NCBI GenBank assembly: GCA_965203565.1
Contig: OZ241896.1
Location: 558,001 to 622,000, forward strand
From: JAAXGX01 sp965203565
Lineage (GTDB): Bacteria; Acidobacteriota; Vicinamibacteria; Vicinamibacterales; UBA8438
DNA: 64,000 bases
Direction: 5' to 3'
Part shown: piece after piece, positions 27,749 through 37,482 of the stretch
Layout of the letters: each line of letters opens with the position of its first letter
Numbering within the stretch: position 1 is the stretch's first letter
The notes under the pieces: generated by a model
What the model was told of the DNA's origin: nothing
The model's database searches: none
The model's input: only the letters and a program-made list of their open reading frames with translations
Translations under genes and position numbers: made by a program

Positions 27749-29103
27749 TGGTCGTAGTCCGCCGCCGCCAGCGACGCGCGGATCACCTCGTTGTCGTTCC
27801 GCTGCACGACGTGCCGGTTGGCGAACGCCGGGTGGGACCAGTTCACCAGCCGGTCGAACCGGCGCTGCGGCCCGTATCCTGAGTGGGAGGTCGCTTCGAG
27901 CAGCATCGTCCGGTCGACCTCCACGTACCCCTCGGGGGTGAAGCGCGCGATGATCAGGTATCCCTCGTCGTTGCTCACGAAGTAGCGGCCGCCCTGCCGC
28001 ACCATGTAGGCGGTTCCCCAGCGCGCCTGGACGGTCATCCGGTCGCTCATCCAGAGCCGCTCGCCGGTGCGGGCGTCCAGGCCGCGCAGCTCCCCGTAGC
28101 TCCCGACGCCGTAGACGTGGCCGGCGGTGACGATCGGCGTGGTGATGAGCGCGTGCAGCCCGTCGGTCTCGTCCGGCATCTCGCTGCGGCTGGCCCCTTT
28201 CCAGAGCACCGAGGCCGACGGCCGGTCGGTGTCGAGCCGCATCATCATCGAACCGTAGTAGAACTGGCTCACCAGCAGGTAGTCGCCGTCCCGGACCGGC
28301 GTGGCCACGCTCATCCCGGCGCCCACCTCCCACGGCTCCTCCCAGTACGTCTCGCCCGTCTCCGGGTCGAGCGACACCAGCGCCGCCGCGTGCCAGACGA
28401 TGAGCTGCCGGACGCCGCCCGCCTCGTAGATGACCGGCTGGCCGTATCCCATCTCGCCGACCACCTCCACGGCGCGCCACAGCTCGGCTCCGGTCCGCTT
28501 GTCGAACGCGACCACCAGCGCGTCCGGCTCGCCGCCGACGATGGCGATCAGCCGGTCGCCGTCGACCAGCGGCGCGCTCGCCACTCCCCAGGTGGCGACG
28601 CTCGTGTCGTAGTCGTCGATGTAGTTCCTGCTCCAGATCAGTTCGCCCGATGCGGCGTCGACGCACCGCAGCGCTCCCGACGCGCCGACCGCGTACACCC
28701 GGTCGCCGTCCACCGTCGGGGTGGCGCGCGGCCCGATGGCGTACGACGCCTGGAGCATCCGGTACGACGTGGCCCACTCGTGGGTCCACAGCACCGCCCC
28801 GGTCTCTTCGTCGAGGGCGACCAGACGTTCGGTCCCGTCGAGCGTGCGCGACTCCGGGTCCTCCCGCCAGTCGAGGACGAAGACCCGTCCGTCCGCCACC
28901 GCCGGTCCCGCGAAGCCGGACCGGACCGGCGTGCGCCACGCCACCTTCAGGCCCGAGTCGGGAAACCGGTCGACGATCCCGGTCTCGCTCCACACCGCCA
29001 GACGGCCCGCCCCGCGCCACTGGGGCCAGTCGTCGGCCTGCGCGTGAGTTGCGCCGAAGACGACCCCCGCCGCGACGAAGGTCACAATTGCGAAACGTCT
29101 CAT
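27745..29103 (-). CDS. PQQ-type (BamB/quinoprotein-like) beta-propeller protein
   Basis: 452 aa from the ATG at 29103, preceded by an AAGGAG ribosome site. Signal peptide MRRFAIVTFVAAGVVFGATHAQA. The mature protein begins DDWPQWRGAGR, the signature of the WPQWRG-type PQQ-like propellers abundant in Planctomycetes and Acidobacteria. Repeated blades: LVALDEETGAVLWTHEW, LRCVDAASGELIWSRNY, LVSLDPETGETYWEEPW, LRGLDARTGERLWMSD. Whether it binds PQQ is unproven; the family includes both BamB-like scaffolds and enzymes. First gene of the operon at 29103-22908. Confidence 0.87.
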   Translation of the reverse strand: MRRFAIVTFVAAGVVFGATHAQADDWPQWRGAGRLAVWSETGIVDRFPDSGLKVAWRTPVRSGFAGPAVADGRVFVLDWREDPESRTLDGTERLVALDEETGAVLWTHEWATSYRMLQASYAIGPRATPTVDGDRVYAVGASGALRCVDAASGELIWSRNYIDDYDTSVATWGVASAPLVDGDRLIAIVGGEPDALVVAFDKRTGAELWRAVEVVGEMGYGQPVIYEAGGVRQLIVWHAAALVSLDPETGETYWEEPWEVGAGMSVATPVRDGDYLLVSQFYYGSMMMRLDTDRPSASVLWKGASRSEMPDETDGLHALITTPIVTAGHVYGVGSYGELRGLDARTGERLWMSDRMTVQARWGTAYMVRQGGRYFVSNDEGYLIIARFTPEGYVEVDRTMLLEATSHSGYGPQRRFDRLVNWSHPAFANRHVVQRNDNEVIRASLAAADYDQ

Positions 29104-29196
29104 CCGGTCACTCCTTCTCTCGCTCCGACGATCCACCGCATTCTATTCCGTTCGGCCGCGCCGCGTCGATCATCACGGGAAGGTATGCTTGGCGTC

Positions 29197-29514
29197 ATGG
29201 TTTCCCCTCTGGGCGCCGTGATTCGGGAGGCGCGGGCGCGATCCGGGTTGACGCAGGCGGAGCTCGCGAAGCGCGTCCGGATGACGACGTCCGCGATTGC
29301 GCGGTACGAGTCGGGGCGGATCCGCCCTCGGTTCGAGACCGCGCGACGCTCGGTCGAAGCGTGCGGTTTCGAGTTGCGCATGGAAGTGGCGCCGCCGAGT
29401 TCCCAGCGCCGCGCTGCGGCCGATGCGGCGCTCGGCCGCAGCGTGGAAGACCGCCTGCGGACGAACGACTCTTTCACGCAGCTCGCCACCCGGCTCCGCC
29501 ATGGGCGACCCTGA
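29197..29514 (+). CDS. XRE-family HTH regulator, probable antitoxin
   Basis: 105 aa from the ATG at 29197; an ATG at 29185 is in frame. Helix-turn-helix of the Cro/XRE class at residues ~4-60 (LGAVIREARARSGLTQAELAKRVRMTTSAIARYESGRI). The C-terminal half is Ala/Arg-rich and ends LRHGRP. Overlaps by 14 bp the nucleotidyltransferase gene. An HTH gene immediately upstream of a stand-alone nucleotidyltransferase is a common toxin-antitoxin arrangement; that function is inferred. Confidence 0.8.
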   Translation: MVSPLGAVIREARARSGLTQAELAKRVRMTTSAIARYESGRIRPRFETARRSVEACGFELRMEVAPPSSQRRAAADAALGRSVEDRLRTNDSFTQLATRLRHGRP

Positions 29515-30028
29515 CGCTCCGCCGCTCGATTCCGAAGCCCTGGTGAACCTCCTTGCCGCGCACGGCGTGGTCTACGTCCTGGTCGGCGGCCTGGCGGCAG
29601 TGGCGCACGGCGCGGCGCGCGCGACGTTCGACATCGACATCGTGCCGCAGTGGAAACCCGCGAACCTCCGGGCGCTGGCCGATGCGCTGCGCGCCGCGGA
29701 CGCCCGCCTCCGCGTCCCCGGCGTCGCCGCGCCGGTGGAGGCGCCTTTGGACGGCGGGACGTTCACCCGATACGAAGTTTCGACGTGGAGGACGAACTAC
29801 GGCGACATCGACGTCGTCGTCGGGACGCCGACCCGTACGCGGGGGCGTCTCGCATCGTTCGAGCAACTGGCCGCCAGGGCGCACGCGCGTCGGCCGTTCG
29901 GCCTGACGATCCTGGTGGCTGATCTGAATGACGTCATCGAGTCCAAGGAAGCGCTGGACCGGGAGCCGGACCGGGCGGCGTTGCCCGAACTGAGGCGGCT
30001 GCGCGATCGGTTGCGCCGTCCGGAATAG
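29501..30028 (+). CDS. Nucleotidyltransferase (AbiEii/DUF6036-like), probable toxin partner
   Basis: 175 aa. Minimal nucleotidyltransferase fold: VYVLVGGLAAVAHGAARAT followed by FDIDIVP (two metal-binding Asp), and a third acidic strand YGDIDVVVGTP. GG in place of GS in the first motif is typical of AbiEii-type proteins. No fused HEPN or substrate domain. Paired with the XRE gene upstream, with 14-bp overlap, as a two-gene unit. Confidence 0.78.
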   Translation: MGDPDAPPLDSEALVNLLAAHGVVYVLVGGLAAVAHGAARATFDIDIVPQWKPANLRALADALRAADARLRVPGVAAPVEAPLDGGTFTRYEVSTWRTNYGDIDVVVGTPTRTRGRLASFEQLAARAHARRPFGLTILVADLNDVIESKEALDREPDRAALPELRRLRDRLRRPE

Positions 30029-30056
30029 CCGCTGCATCGGACCGCCGGTCAGGCTG

Positions 30057-30683
30057 TCAGGCCGCGGCCCGTTCGACGGCCGCGCGCAGATCGGCGTACC
30101 GCACCGCCCCGTCCCGCCGCCGCGGCCCGCGGCGGAACAGGGAACGGAGCGAGCCGAGTCCGATCGTCTTCTGGCCCGGACGCTCGCGGTCCAGGCGCCG
30201 CCGGCCGACGACGTAGAACGTCCACTGATCGACGTCCAGCGGATCGGCGGTGCGCCGGTCCGGGAGCCCCAGCACGCAGAAGACGTAGACGTCCGCCACG
30301 CGCCGCGGCTTGGACAGCACCGTGGTCCGGTTCGTCTCCGGGTCCCAGACCTGCTTCCGCGGGGCGACGTCGAATTCGATGGTCGACGGGCGGTCCTGCC
30401 GCCACGCCTGGACGTACGCCGCGCTCTTCACTTCGATCGTGACGCCCGACCGGGTCCGCAGGTCGAACGCCGCCTGCTCGACGCGCGGCTGGTGCGCCAT
30501 GCCGAGCGCGCTCGCCACCAGGAACTCGGCCAGCACGCCGCGCCACGCGTTGCGCAGCAGGTCCGAGTACGACCAGCGCCAGCAGTCGAGCAGCGTCGGC
30601 CCGACGGCCGCGCCGCTCGCGTGGAAAGGTTCATCGCCGGACTTGAGCCCCGGACCGGGGCTCTTTCGCGCCGCCGCCGCCAT
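30057..30683 (-). CDS. PD-(D/E)XK nuclease-like protein
   Basis: 208 aa from the ATG at 30683. The frame is open further upstream through a mobile-element fragment, which is not part of the gene. N-terminal helical block LLDCWRWSYSDLLRNAWRGVLAEFLV, then FDLRTRSGVTIEVKSAAYVQAW: an Asp followed by a beta-strand with E-V-K is the PD-(D/E)XK core. Downstream FDVAPRKQVWDPETN, VYVFCVLG, LDVDQWTFYVV, QKTIGLGSL are conserved in a family of uncharacterised proteins. Activity and target are unknown; catalytic competence is inferred from D...EVK only. Confidence 0.65.
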   Translation of the reverse strand: MAAAARKSPGPGLKSGDEPFHASGAAVGPTLLDCWRWSYSDLLRNAWRGVLAEFLVASALGMAHQPRVEQAAFDLRTRSGVTIEVKSAAYVQAWRQDRPSTIEFDVAPRKQVWDPETNRTTVLSKPRRVADVYVFCVLGLPDRRTADPLDVDQWTFYVVGRRRLDRERPGQKTIGLGSLRSLFRRGPRRRDGAVRYADLRAAVERAAA

Positions 30684-30791
30684 GCCGTTCCGAAACGTGC
30701 GCCGCGCCGCCGCCGCCCAGGGGCGGAGCGGAGATCCGGAGCCGGATCCGAAACGGCCCGGCCGCACCGGCGCGCGCGGGCGGATTGTACA

Positions 30792-30910
30792 CAGCCCGTG
30801 GCGGAGGTCCCCGCTGCATTCGAGCGGCGATGCATCCCGCCTGACGGCGTTGTTCGTCGGTTGCGTATGCCCAATATGCGCCCTCCTCACGCCTTGTCCA
30901 GGCGGGCGCC
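30792..30910 (+). mobile_element. MITE-like element, copy C (right end missing)
   Basis: Identical in layout to the full copies from CAGCCCGTGG to CGCCTTGTC, then diverges after AGGCGGGCGCC. The right ~45 bp, including the right terminal repeat, are missing, and the junction lies 4 bp from the stop codon of the LysR gene. No 4-bp duplication can be assigned. Confidence 0.85.
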
Positions 30911-30913
30911 CCG

Positions 30914-31798
30914 CTACGCCGGCGCGCTCGCCCGCGCCGCTTCGAGGAACTCGGCGGCGGCGTGCGACATCTCGCCCGAGCGCCGGTAGACCAGCCGCAC
31001 CTGGCGCGGGAGCCTGAGCTGCCGCACCTTCACCGCGGCAAGCTGCCCGCGCGCGATCTCGGTGCGCGCGCAGCGTTGCGGGAGGAGCGCCACGCCGAGG
31101 CCCATCTCGACCGCGCGCTTGATCCCGTCGAGGCTCGGCAGGCCGATCTGGATGTTGATCGAGGTGTGGCGCTGCTCGTACAGCCGGAGCACGCGTTCGC
31201 GGGCGGGCGACGCCTCGTTGTGGGCAATGACCGTCTGGCGGCCGAACTCCTCCATCGTGATCCGCCGCCGCCCGGCCAGCGGATGCTCCGGGCTGATCAG
31301 CATCACCAGCTCGTCCTCGCCGAGCGCGAGCGTCCGCAGGCCCCGCTCGCGCGGGGGGAAGGTCAGCACGCCGAAGTCGAGCGACCGGCTGAGCACCTCG
31401 CGCGCCATCCGCCGCGCCGGGACGCGGCGCACCTCGACCTGCGCGTGCGGGTGGCGCGCGCGGAACCGCTCGACCACCGGCAGCAGCACGTGCACCGCTC
31501 CCTCGTTCGCCCCGATCAGCACCCGCCCGCGCCGCAGGTCCTGGAGCTCGCGGACCGCGCCCTCCGCCTCGTCCTTCAGCCGGGTCAGCCGCTCGGCGTA
31601 GTCGAGCAGCAGTTCGCCGGCCTCCGTGAGCTGGCCCCCCTTCGACGACCGGTCGAACAGCCGCTCGGCGAGCTCCGCTTCGAGCCGCCTGATCGCCTGG
31701 CTCACCGCCGGCTGCGTCCGGTGCAGGCGGGCGGCGGCGCGCGAGAAGCTGCGCTCGGCCGCCACGGCGAGGAAGACCTGGAGCTCGGCGAGGTCCAT
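30914..31798 (-). CDS. LysR-family transcriptional regulator
   Basis: 294 aa. N-terminal winged HTH (MDLAELQVFLAVAAERSFSRAAARLHRTQPAVSQAIRRLE), long linker helix, then the periplasmic-binding-like effector domain (RGRVLIGANEGAVHVLLPVVERF ... HPLAGRRRITMEEF). Divergent from leuA with 122 bp between them, the classic position for a LysR activator of leucine biosynthesis; the effector is unknown. A TATAAT lies 6 bp upstream of the ATG on the minus strand, which would give a leaderless transcript. Confidence 0.93.
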   Translation of the reverse strand: MDLAELQVFLAVAAERSFSRAAARLHRTQPAVSQAIRRLEAELAERLFDRSSKGGQLTEAGELLLDYAERLTRLKDEAEGAVRELQDLRRGRVLIGANEGAVHVLLPVVERFRARHPHAQVEVRRVPARRMAREVLSRSLDFGVLTFPPRERGLRTLALGEDELVMLISPEHPLAGRRRITMEEFGRQTVIAHNEASPARERVLRLYEQRHTSINIQIGLPSLDGIKRAVEMGLGVALLPQRCARTEIARGQLAAVKVRQLRLPRQVRLVYRRSGEMSHAAAEFLEAARASAPA

Positions 31799-31802
31799 CC
31801 GA

Positions 31803-31842
31803 GAATTATAATAAATGCTTATCCAATCGTAATATTTATAAT
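31803..31842. promoter_or_regulatory. AT-rich LysR-type operator region between lysR and leuA
   Basis: A ~40-bp island almost free of G/C in a very GC-rich window. It contains ATTATAATAAAT on the left and ATATTTATAAT on the right, which form an imperfect inverted repeat around GCTTATCCAATCG. Likely binding site of the adjacent LysR protein and location of its own -10 (TATAAT, 31810-31805, minus strand). Confidence 0.6.
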
Positions 31843-31843
31843 C

Positions 31844-31873
31844 TTGACTTAGATCGCGCCGGCGCGCGTTAAT
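31844..31873 (+). promoter_or_regulatory. Promoter for leuA-leuB
   Basis: TTGACT at 31844-31849 and GTTAAT at 31868-31873, 18-bp spacer, immediately downstream of the AT-rich operator; an activator bound there would touch the -35. The ribosome site GGGAGG precedes the leuA GTG by 5 nt. Confidence 0.5.
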
Positions 31874-31920
31874 AGACAGGTGGGCGTGAGTCGATCAGGT
31901 CGGTCCGACCGGGAGGCGCC

Positions 31921-33126
<1,206 letters not shown>

Positions 33127-33190
33127 TTCCGCGCAGTCCCGGCGCAGCAGTATCAACAGCGCAACACCGACAGGATCCCGGCATGACCCG

Positions 33191-34264
33191 ATGAAGGCGA
33201 CGATTGCGCTCCTCCCCGGCGACGGGATCGGTCCGGAAGTGATCGACGCGGCGGCGCGCGTCCTCGACGCGGTCTCGGCGCGGTTCCACCACACCCTGGC
33301 GCTCGAGCGCCATCCGATCGGCGGAGCGGCCCTCCGCGCCGGCGAACCGCCCCTGCCCGACGCCACGCGGGCGGCGTGCGCGGCGGCCGACGCCGTGCTG
33401 CTCGGCGCCGTCGGCGACCCGGAGTTCGATCGCGGACCGAGCGAGGGGAGGCCGGAGACGGCGCTGCTCCAGCTTCGCCGCGACCTGGGGGTGTTCGCCA
33501 ACCTGCGGCCGGCCCGGGTCTGGCCCGGCCTGGAGGACGGCGGGTCGCTGAAGCCGGAGGTCGTGCGCGGCCTCGACCTGCTGATCGTCCGGGAGCTGAC
33601 CGGCGGGCTGTACTACGGCGAGCCGCGCGGCCGGACCGACGACGGCCAGGCCGCGTTCAACACGATGCGCTACACGCGGCCGGAGATCGAGCGGATTGCG
33701 GTCGTGGCGTTCGAGTCCGCCCGGCGGCGGCGCGGCCTGGTGACGTCGGTCGACAAGGCGAACGTGCTGGAGACGTCGCGGCTGTGGCGCGAGGTGGTCA
33801 CCGAGGTCGGCGGGCGCTACCCCGACGTGCGCCTGGAGCACCAGTACGTCGACGCGTGCGCGCTGCTGATGGTGTCGAACCCGCAGAAGTTCGACGTTGT
33901 AGTGGCCGGCAACCTGTTCGGCGACATCCTCTCGGACGAGGCGGGCGCCGTGGTCGGATCGCTCGGCCTCCTGCCGTCGGCCAGCATCGGCGGGCGCGGC
34001 GGCCTGTTCGAGCCGGTGCACGGTTCGGCCCCCGACATCGCGGGCCGGAACGCGGCGAACCCGGTGGCCGCCATCGCATCGGCGGCGCTGCTGCTGCGGC
34101 ACGCGCTCGGCGCCGAGGCGGAAGCGGACGCGATAGAGCGCGCCATCGGCGGCGCCCTGGCGGACGGCGTGCGCACCGCCGACCTGCTCGGCGGCGGCGC
34201 GGGACCGGCCGCCTCCTGCACCGAGATGACCGGCGCCGTGGTGGAGAGGCTGGACCGCGGGTGA
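33191..34264 (+). CDS. leuB: 3-isopropylmalate dehydrogenase
   Basis: 357 aa. NAD-dependent oxidative decarboxylation of 3-isopropylmalate. Motifs: ALLPGDGIGPEV, LLGAVGDPEFD, LRRDLGVFANLRPARVW, LTGGLYYGEPRG, TSVDKANVLETSRLWREV (catalytic Lys), NLFGDILSDEAGAVVGSLGLLPSAS, EPVHGSAPDIAG. Lies 64 bp downstream of leuA. Its stop overlaps the GTG of the DUF5916 gene (GTGA). leuCD are not in the window. Confidence 0.96.
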   Translation: MKATIALLPGDGIGPEVIDAAARVLDAVSARFHHTLALERHPIGGAALRAGEPPLPDATRAACAAADAVLLGAVGDPEFDRGPSEGRPETALLQLRRDLGVFANLRPARVWPGLEDGGSLKPEVVRGLDLLIVRELTGGLYYGEPRGRTDDGQAAFNTMRYTRPEIERIAVVAFESARRRRGLVTSVDKANVLETSRLWREVVTEVGGRYPDVRLEHQYVDACALLMVSNPQKFDVVVAGNLFGDILSDEAGAVVGSLGLLPSASIGGRGGLFEPVHGSAPDIAGRNAANPVAAIASAALLLRHALGAEAEADAIERAIGGALADGVRTADLLGGGAGPAASCTEMTGAVVERLDRG

Positions 34265-37200
34265 CGGCGGCGCCGCGGGCCCGCCGGCGCGGCGGCGTCG
34301 CGCGGCGGGCGCTGTTCGTCTCGTTCGTCCCGGCGTTCGCCGCGACCTGCCTGGCGGGCGCCGCCCGCGGCCAGCCCGCCGCGCAGGACGCCGCGGCCGC
34401 GCGGACGGCGCGGCCTGCGGCGGTGGCGATAGCCCCGTTCGCGAACCTGTCCGGCAATCCCGCCCATGCCTGGCTCGGGGCCGGCATCACCGAGACGGTC
34501 GCGGCGGACCTCGACCGCATTCCGGCGCTCATGGTCGTCGGCGGCGGCTCGCTGAGCCGCGGCGCGGCCGGTTCCCAGCGCAGCGCGCCGGCGGCGCGCG
34601 CCGCGGCCCGTGCGCTGGGCGCCGCCTGGGTGGTGGCCGGCGGGTTCGAGCAGATCGGCCGGCGGGTCTGGGTGACGGCGCGCATCCTGGACGTCGAAAC
34701 CGGCGTCGTCCGCCGGATCGTCACGGTGGACGGCGAGGCCGGCGAGCCGTTCGCGCTTCAGGACCGCATGTCCGGCGCGTTGCGGGACGGGTTCGCGGAG
34801 ATCCTGTCCGGCGCCGAAGGCGGCGGCGGGCGGAAAACGGCGGCCGGCGCGCCGGCCGCCGAGGCGCCGCGGGCGGCGACGGACGACGACGCGCTCCCGC
34901 CGGATGATCCGGCGCGGCCGGCGGGCGCGGCCGGCCGCTCCGCCGATCCTGGTCCAGCCGCTCCGCGGCGGCGGCTCGGCGGCGCGTTCGGAGCGGTCCC
35001 GGCGCCGCCCGGATCGATGCTTCCCGAATCGGCGCTTCCCGACCCGCCGCGGCCGGCGCGCCGGCGTTCCCCGGAGGCGCCGCCTGTGGCGACGTCGCCC
35101 GAGGCGTTCGCGCCGGCGCCGAGCCTGCCGGACGCCGCGGCGTTCGCCGGCGCCGCGGGCGCCCTGGTGATCGACGACGGCGCGCCGCAGTTCGGCGTCG
35201 CGGCGGGCGCCGGGATCCTGACCGGCCGGCCGATGGTTCGGCCGCCGCGCACGCCGGCGCCGCCGACCATCGACGGCCGGCTCGACGACGCCGCGTGGAC
35301 CCGCGCGGCGCACATCACGGAGTTCGTGCAGCTCGCCCCGCGCGCCGGCGCGCCGGCCAGCGAAGCGTCCGACGTTTACGTCACCTACGACGGCTCCACC
35401 CTGTACCTCGGCTTCCACGCGCACTTCTCGGACCCGGAGACGCTGCGGGCGAACCGGAAGGACCGGGACGTGCGGACCGGCGACGACGTGTTCTGGGTGT
35501 ACTTCGATCCGTTCCTCGACCAGCAGCGCGCGTACTCGTTCGGCGTCAACGCCTACGGCGTGCAGCTCGACGCGATCGTCAGCACGCGCAGCGGCGGCGG
35601 GTTCGGCGGCAGGGGCCGGGGCGCCGGCATCCGGCTGCCGTTCGGCGACGCCTCGTGGGACGCCCTGTTCGACAGCGCCGGCCGGATCGTCGCCGACGGG
35701 TTCACGGCCGAGATGGCCATCCCGTTCAAGAGCCTGCGCTATCCGCGGCGCGCCGGCGCCGCGCCGCACCAGTGGGGGTTCCAGGTCGCCCGGCGGATCC
35801 CCGGCAAGAACGAGACGGCGGTATGGGCGCCGGTGACCCGCGAGATCGCCGGCTTCCTGCCCCAGATGGGCGTCATCGAAGGAATGACCGGCCTGTCGAC
35901 CAGCCGGAACGTCGAGATCCTGCCCACGTTCACCGCCGTGCAGCTTGGCGCGCTCGACGACGCGGGGAGCTTCGCCGACGACGACGTGCGGCCCGAGGGC
36001 GGGGTGAACTTCAAGTACGGCGTCACGTCGAACCTGACGGCCGACGTGACGTTCAACCCCGACTTCTCCCAGATCGAGTCGGACCGGCCGCAGATCGAGG
36101 TCAACCAGCGGTTCGCGCTGTTCTACCCGGAGCTGCGGCCGTTCTTCCTCGAAGGGGCCGAGATCTTCAACGTCCGCGCGCCGGTGCGGATCGTGCATAC
36201 GCGCACCATCGTCGACCCGCGGTACGGCGCGAAGCTGACCGGCAAGGTCGGCAGGACGACGATCGGCGTGATGTACGCCAACGACGAGTCGCCGGCCGGC
36301 CTCGAGGACGATGACGCCGCGGCCGCCATCGATCCGTCGGCGCAGACGTTCGTCGGGCGGGTGCGGTACGACCTGTACGCCGAGTCGTTCATCGGGGCGA
36401 CGTTCACCGACCGCGAGCTGCTCGGCGGCTTCAGCCGGGTCGCCGGCCTCGACAGCAACTTCCGTCTCGGGAACACCCACGAGATCGGGATACGCGCTTT
36501 CGGCAGCCGGCATCGCGACGTGGAAGGCGTCGAGACGTCGGGGCATCTGCTCAACGCGAACGTCCGGAAGCGGGGGCGGAGCTTCAGCTACCTGCTGGCG
36601 GCGTACTCGCTCTCGCCGGATTTCAGGACCGACGTCGGCTTCGTATGGCGGACCGACCAGCGGTGGACGTACGGCGAAGTCGAGTACCGGTGGTGGCCCG
36701 AGCACTGGCTCACCCGGTGGGGGCCGCGCCTGCGCTACTCGCGCAGCTACAACTTCGACGGCGTCCTCGAGGACGAGCAGGCGAGCGCGGGCGTCAACTT
36801 CGCCTTCGCCGACGGCATCGACGTGAACGGCGACGTCCGCCGCGACATGGAGCGGTTCGGAGGGATCGACTTCTTCAAGTCCCGCTACCGGTTCTTCGCC
36901 GTCGTGACCAAGGTGCGCCAGCTCTCGTTCGGCATGGGGGGGAACGGCGGCGACCAGATCTTCTTCGACGAGGAGAACCCGTACCTGGGGCGCGACACCG
37001 GCTGGAGCGGCTTCGCCAACCTGCGCCTGATCCCGCGGCTCGAGTCGCGCATCAACGTCGACACGAACCGGTTCGTCGACGTGCGCGGCGGCGACGCGCT
37101 GGTGTTCGACGTCAACATCTTCCGCACCCTGACGACGTACCAGTTCACCGACCGGCTGCTGCTCCGGAACATCAGCGAGTACAACAGCTTCGACCGGAAG

Positions 37201-37404
37201 CTCAGCCTCAACTTCCTCTTCACCTACCGGGTGAACGCCGGCACCGTCTTCTACGTCGGGTACGACGACCGGTACCAGCAGGCTGACCGCATCGTCCGCG
37301 ACCGCGACGGCGACGGCGTCGACGACCGGTTCTTCCACACCACCGAACTGCGGCGGACGAACCGCGCCCTCTTCACGAAACTGCAATACCTCTTCCGCTA
37401 CTGA
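34261..37404 (+). CDS. DUF5916 outer-membrane barrel protein with TolB/FlgO-like and CBM9-like N-terminal domains (paralogue 1)
   Basis: 1047 aa from a GTG at 34261 overlapping the leuB stop. Signal peptide (FVPAFAATCLAGAARG). Residues ~55-170 resemble a TolB/FlgO/CsgG-like domain (VAIAPFANLSGNPAHAWLGAGITETV). A Pro/Ala linker follows to ~310. A CBM9/DOMON-like domain begins near 334 (TIDGRLDDAAWTRA). The DUF5916 barrel region contains NVTADVTFNPDFSQ-type strands, FYPELRPFFLEGAEIF and a C-terminal Tyr (KLQYLFRY), the usual terminal aromatic of outer-membrane barrels. Function unknown; proposed transport or binding at the outer membrane. Paralogue follows at 37750. Confidence 0.87.
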   Translation: MTAAPRARRRGGVARRALFVSFVPAFAATCLAGAARGQPAAQDAAAARTARPAAVAIAPFANLSGNPAHAWLGAGITETVAADLDRIPALMVVGGGSLSRGAAGSQRSAPAARAAARALGAAWVVAGGFEQIGRRVWVTARILDVETGVVRRIVTVDGEAGEPFALQDRMSGALRDGFAEILSGAEGGGGRKTAAGAPAAEAPRAATDDDALPPDDPARPAGAAGRSADPGPAAPRRRLGGAFGAVPAPPGSMLPESALPDPPRPARRRSPEAPPVATSPEAFAPAPSLPDAAAFAGAAGALVIDDGAPQFGVAAGAGILTGRPMVRPPRTPAPPTIDGRLDDAAWTRAAHITEFVQLAPRAGAPASEASDVYVTYDGSTLYLGFHAHFSDPETLRANRKDRDVRTGDDVFWVYFDPFLDQQRAYSFGVNAYGVQLDAIVSTRSGGGFGGRGRGAGIRLPFGDASWDALFDSAGRIVADGFTAEMAIPFKSLRYPRRAGAAPHQWGFQVARRIPGKNETAVWAPVTREIAGFLPQMGVIEGMTGLSTSRNVEILPTFTAVQLGALDDAGSFADDDVRPEGGVNFKYGVTSNLTADVTFNPDFSQIESDRPQIEVNQRFALFYPELRPFFLEGAEIFNVRAPVRIVHTRTIVDPRYGAKLTGKVGRTTIGVMYANDESPAGLEDDDAAAAIDPSAQTFVGRVRYDLYAESFIGATFTDRELLGGFSRVAGLDSNFRLGNTHEIGIRAFGSRHRDVEGVETSGHLLNANVRKRGRSFSYLLAAYSLSPDFRTDVGFVWRTDQRWTYGEVEYRWWPEHWLTRWGPRLRYSRSYNFDGVLEDEQASAGVNFAFADGIDVNGDVRRDMERFGGIDFFKSRYRFFAVVTKVRQLSFGMGGNGGDQIFFDEENPYLGRDTGWSGFANLRLIPRLESRINVDTNRFVDVRGGDALVFDVNIFRTLTTYQFTDRLLLRNISEYNSFDRKLSLNFLFTYRVNAGTVFYVGYDDRYQQADRIVRDRDGDGVDDRFFHTTELRRTNRALFTKLQYLFRY

Positions 37405-37430
37405 CCGCCGGCGGACGCGCGGCGCCGCCC

Positions 37431-37464
37431 GTCTCGGCGCCTCACGGGGCTCCGCCGCGGGCTG
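37431..37464 (+). repeat. Right-end fragment of the MITE-like element (diverged)
   Basis: GTCTCGGCGCCTCACGGGG followed by CTCCGCCGCGGGCTG matches the last ~34 bp of the element with several changes. It lies 18 bp left of full copy D, in the gap between the two DUF5916 genes. Apart from these two elements the 345-bp gap (37405-37749) holds only GC-rich sequence in which I see nothing recognisable. Confidence 0.65.
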
Positions 37465-37482
37465 GTAACATGTGAGGCTTGG

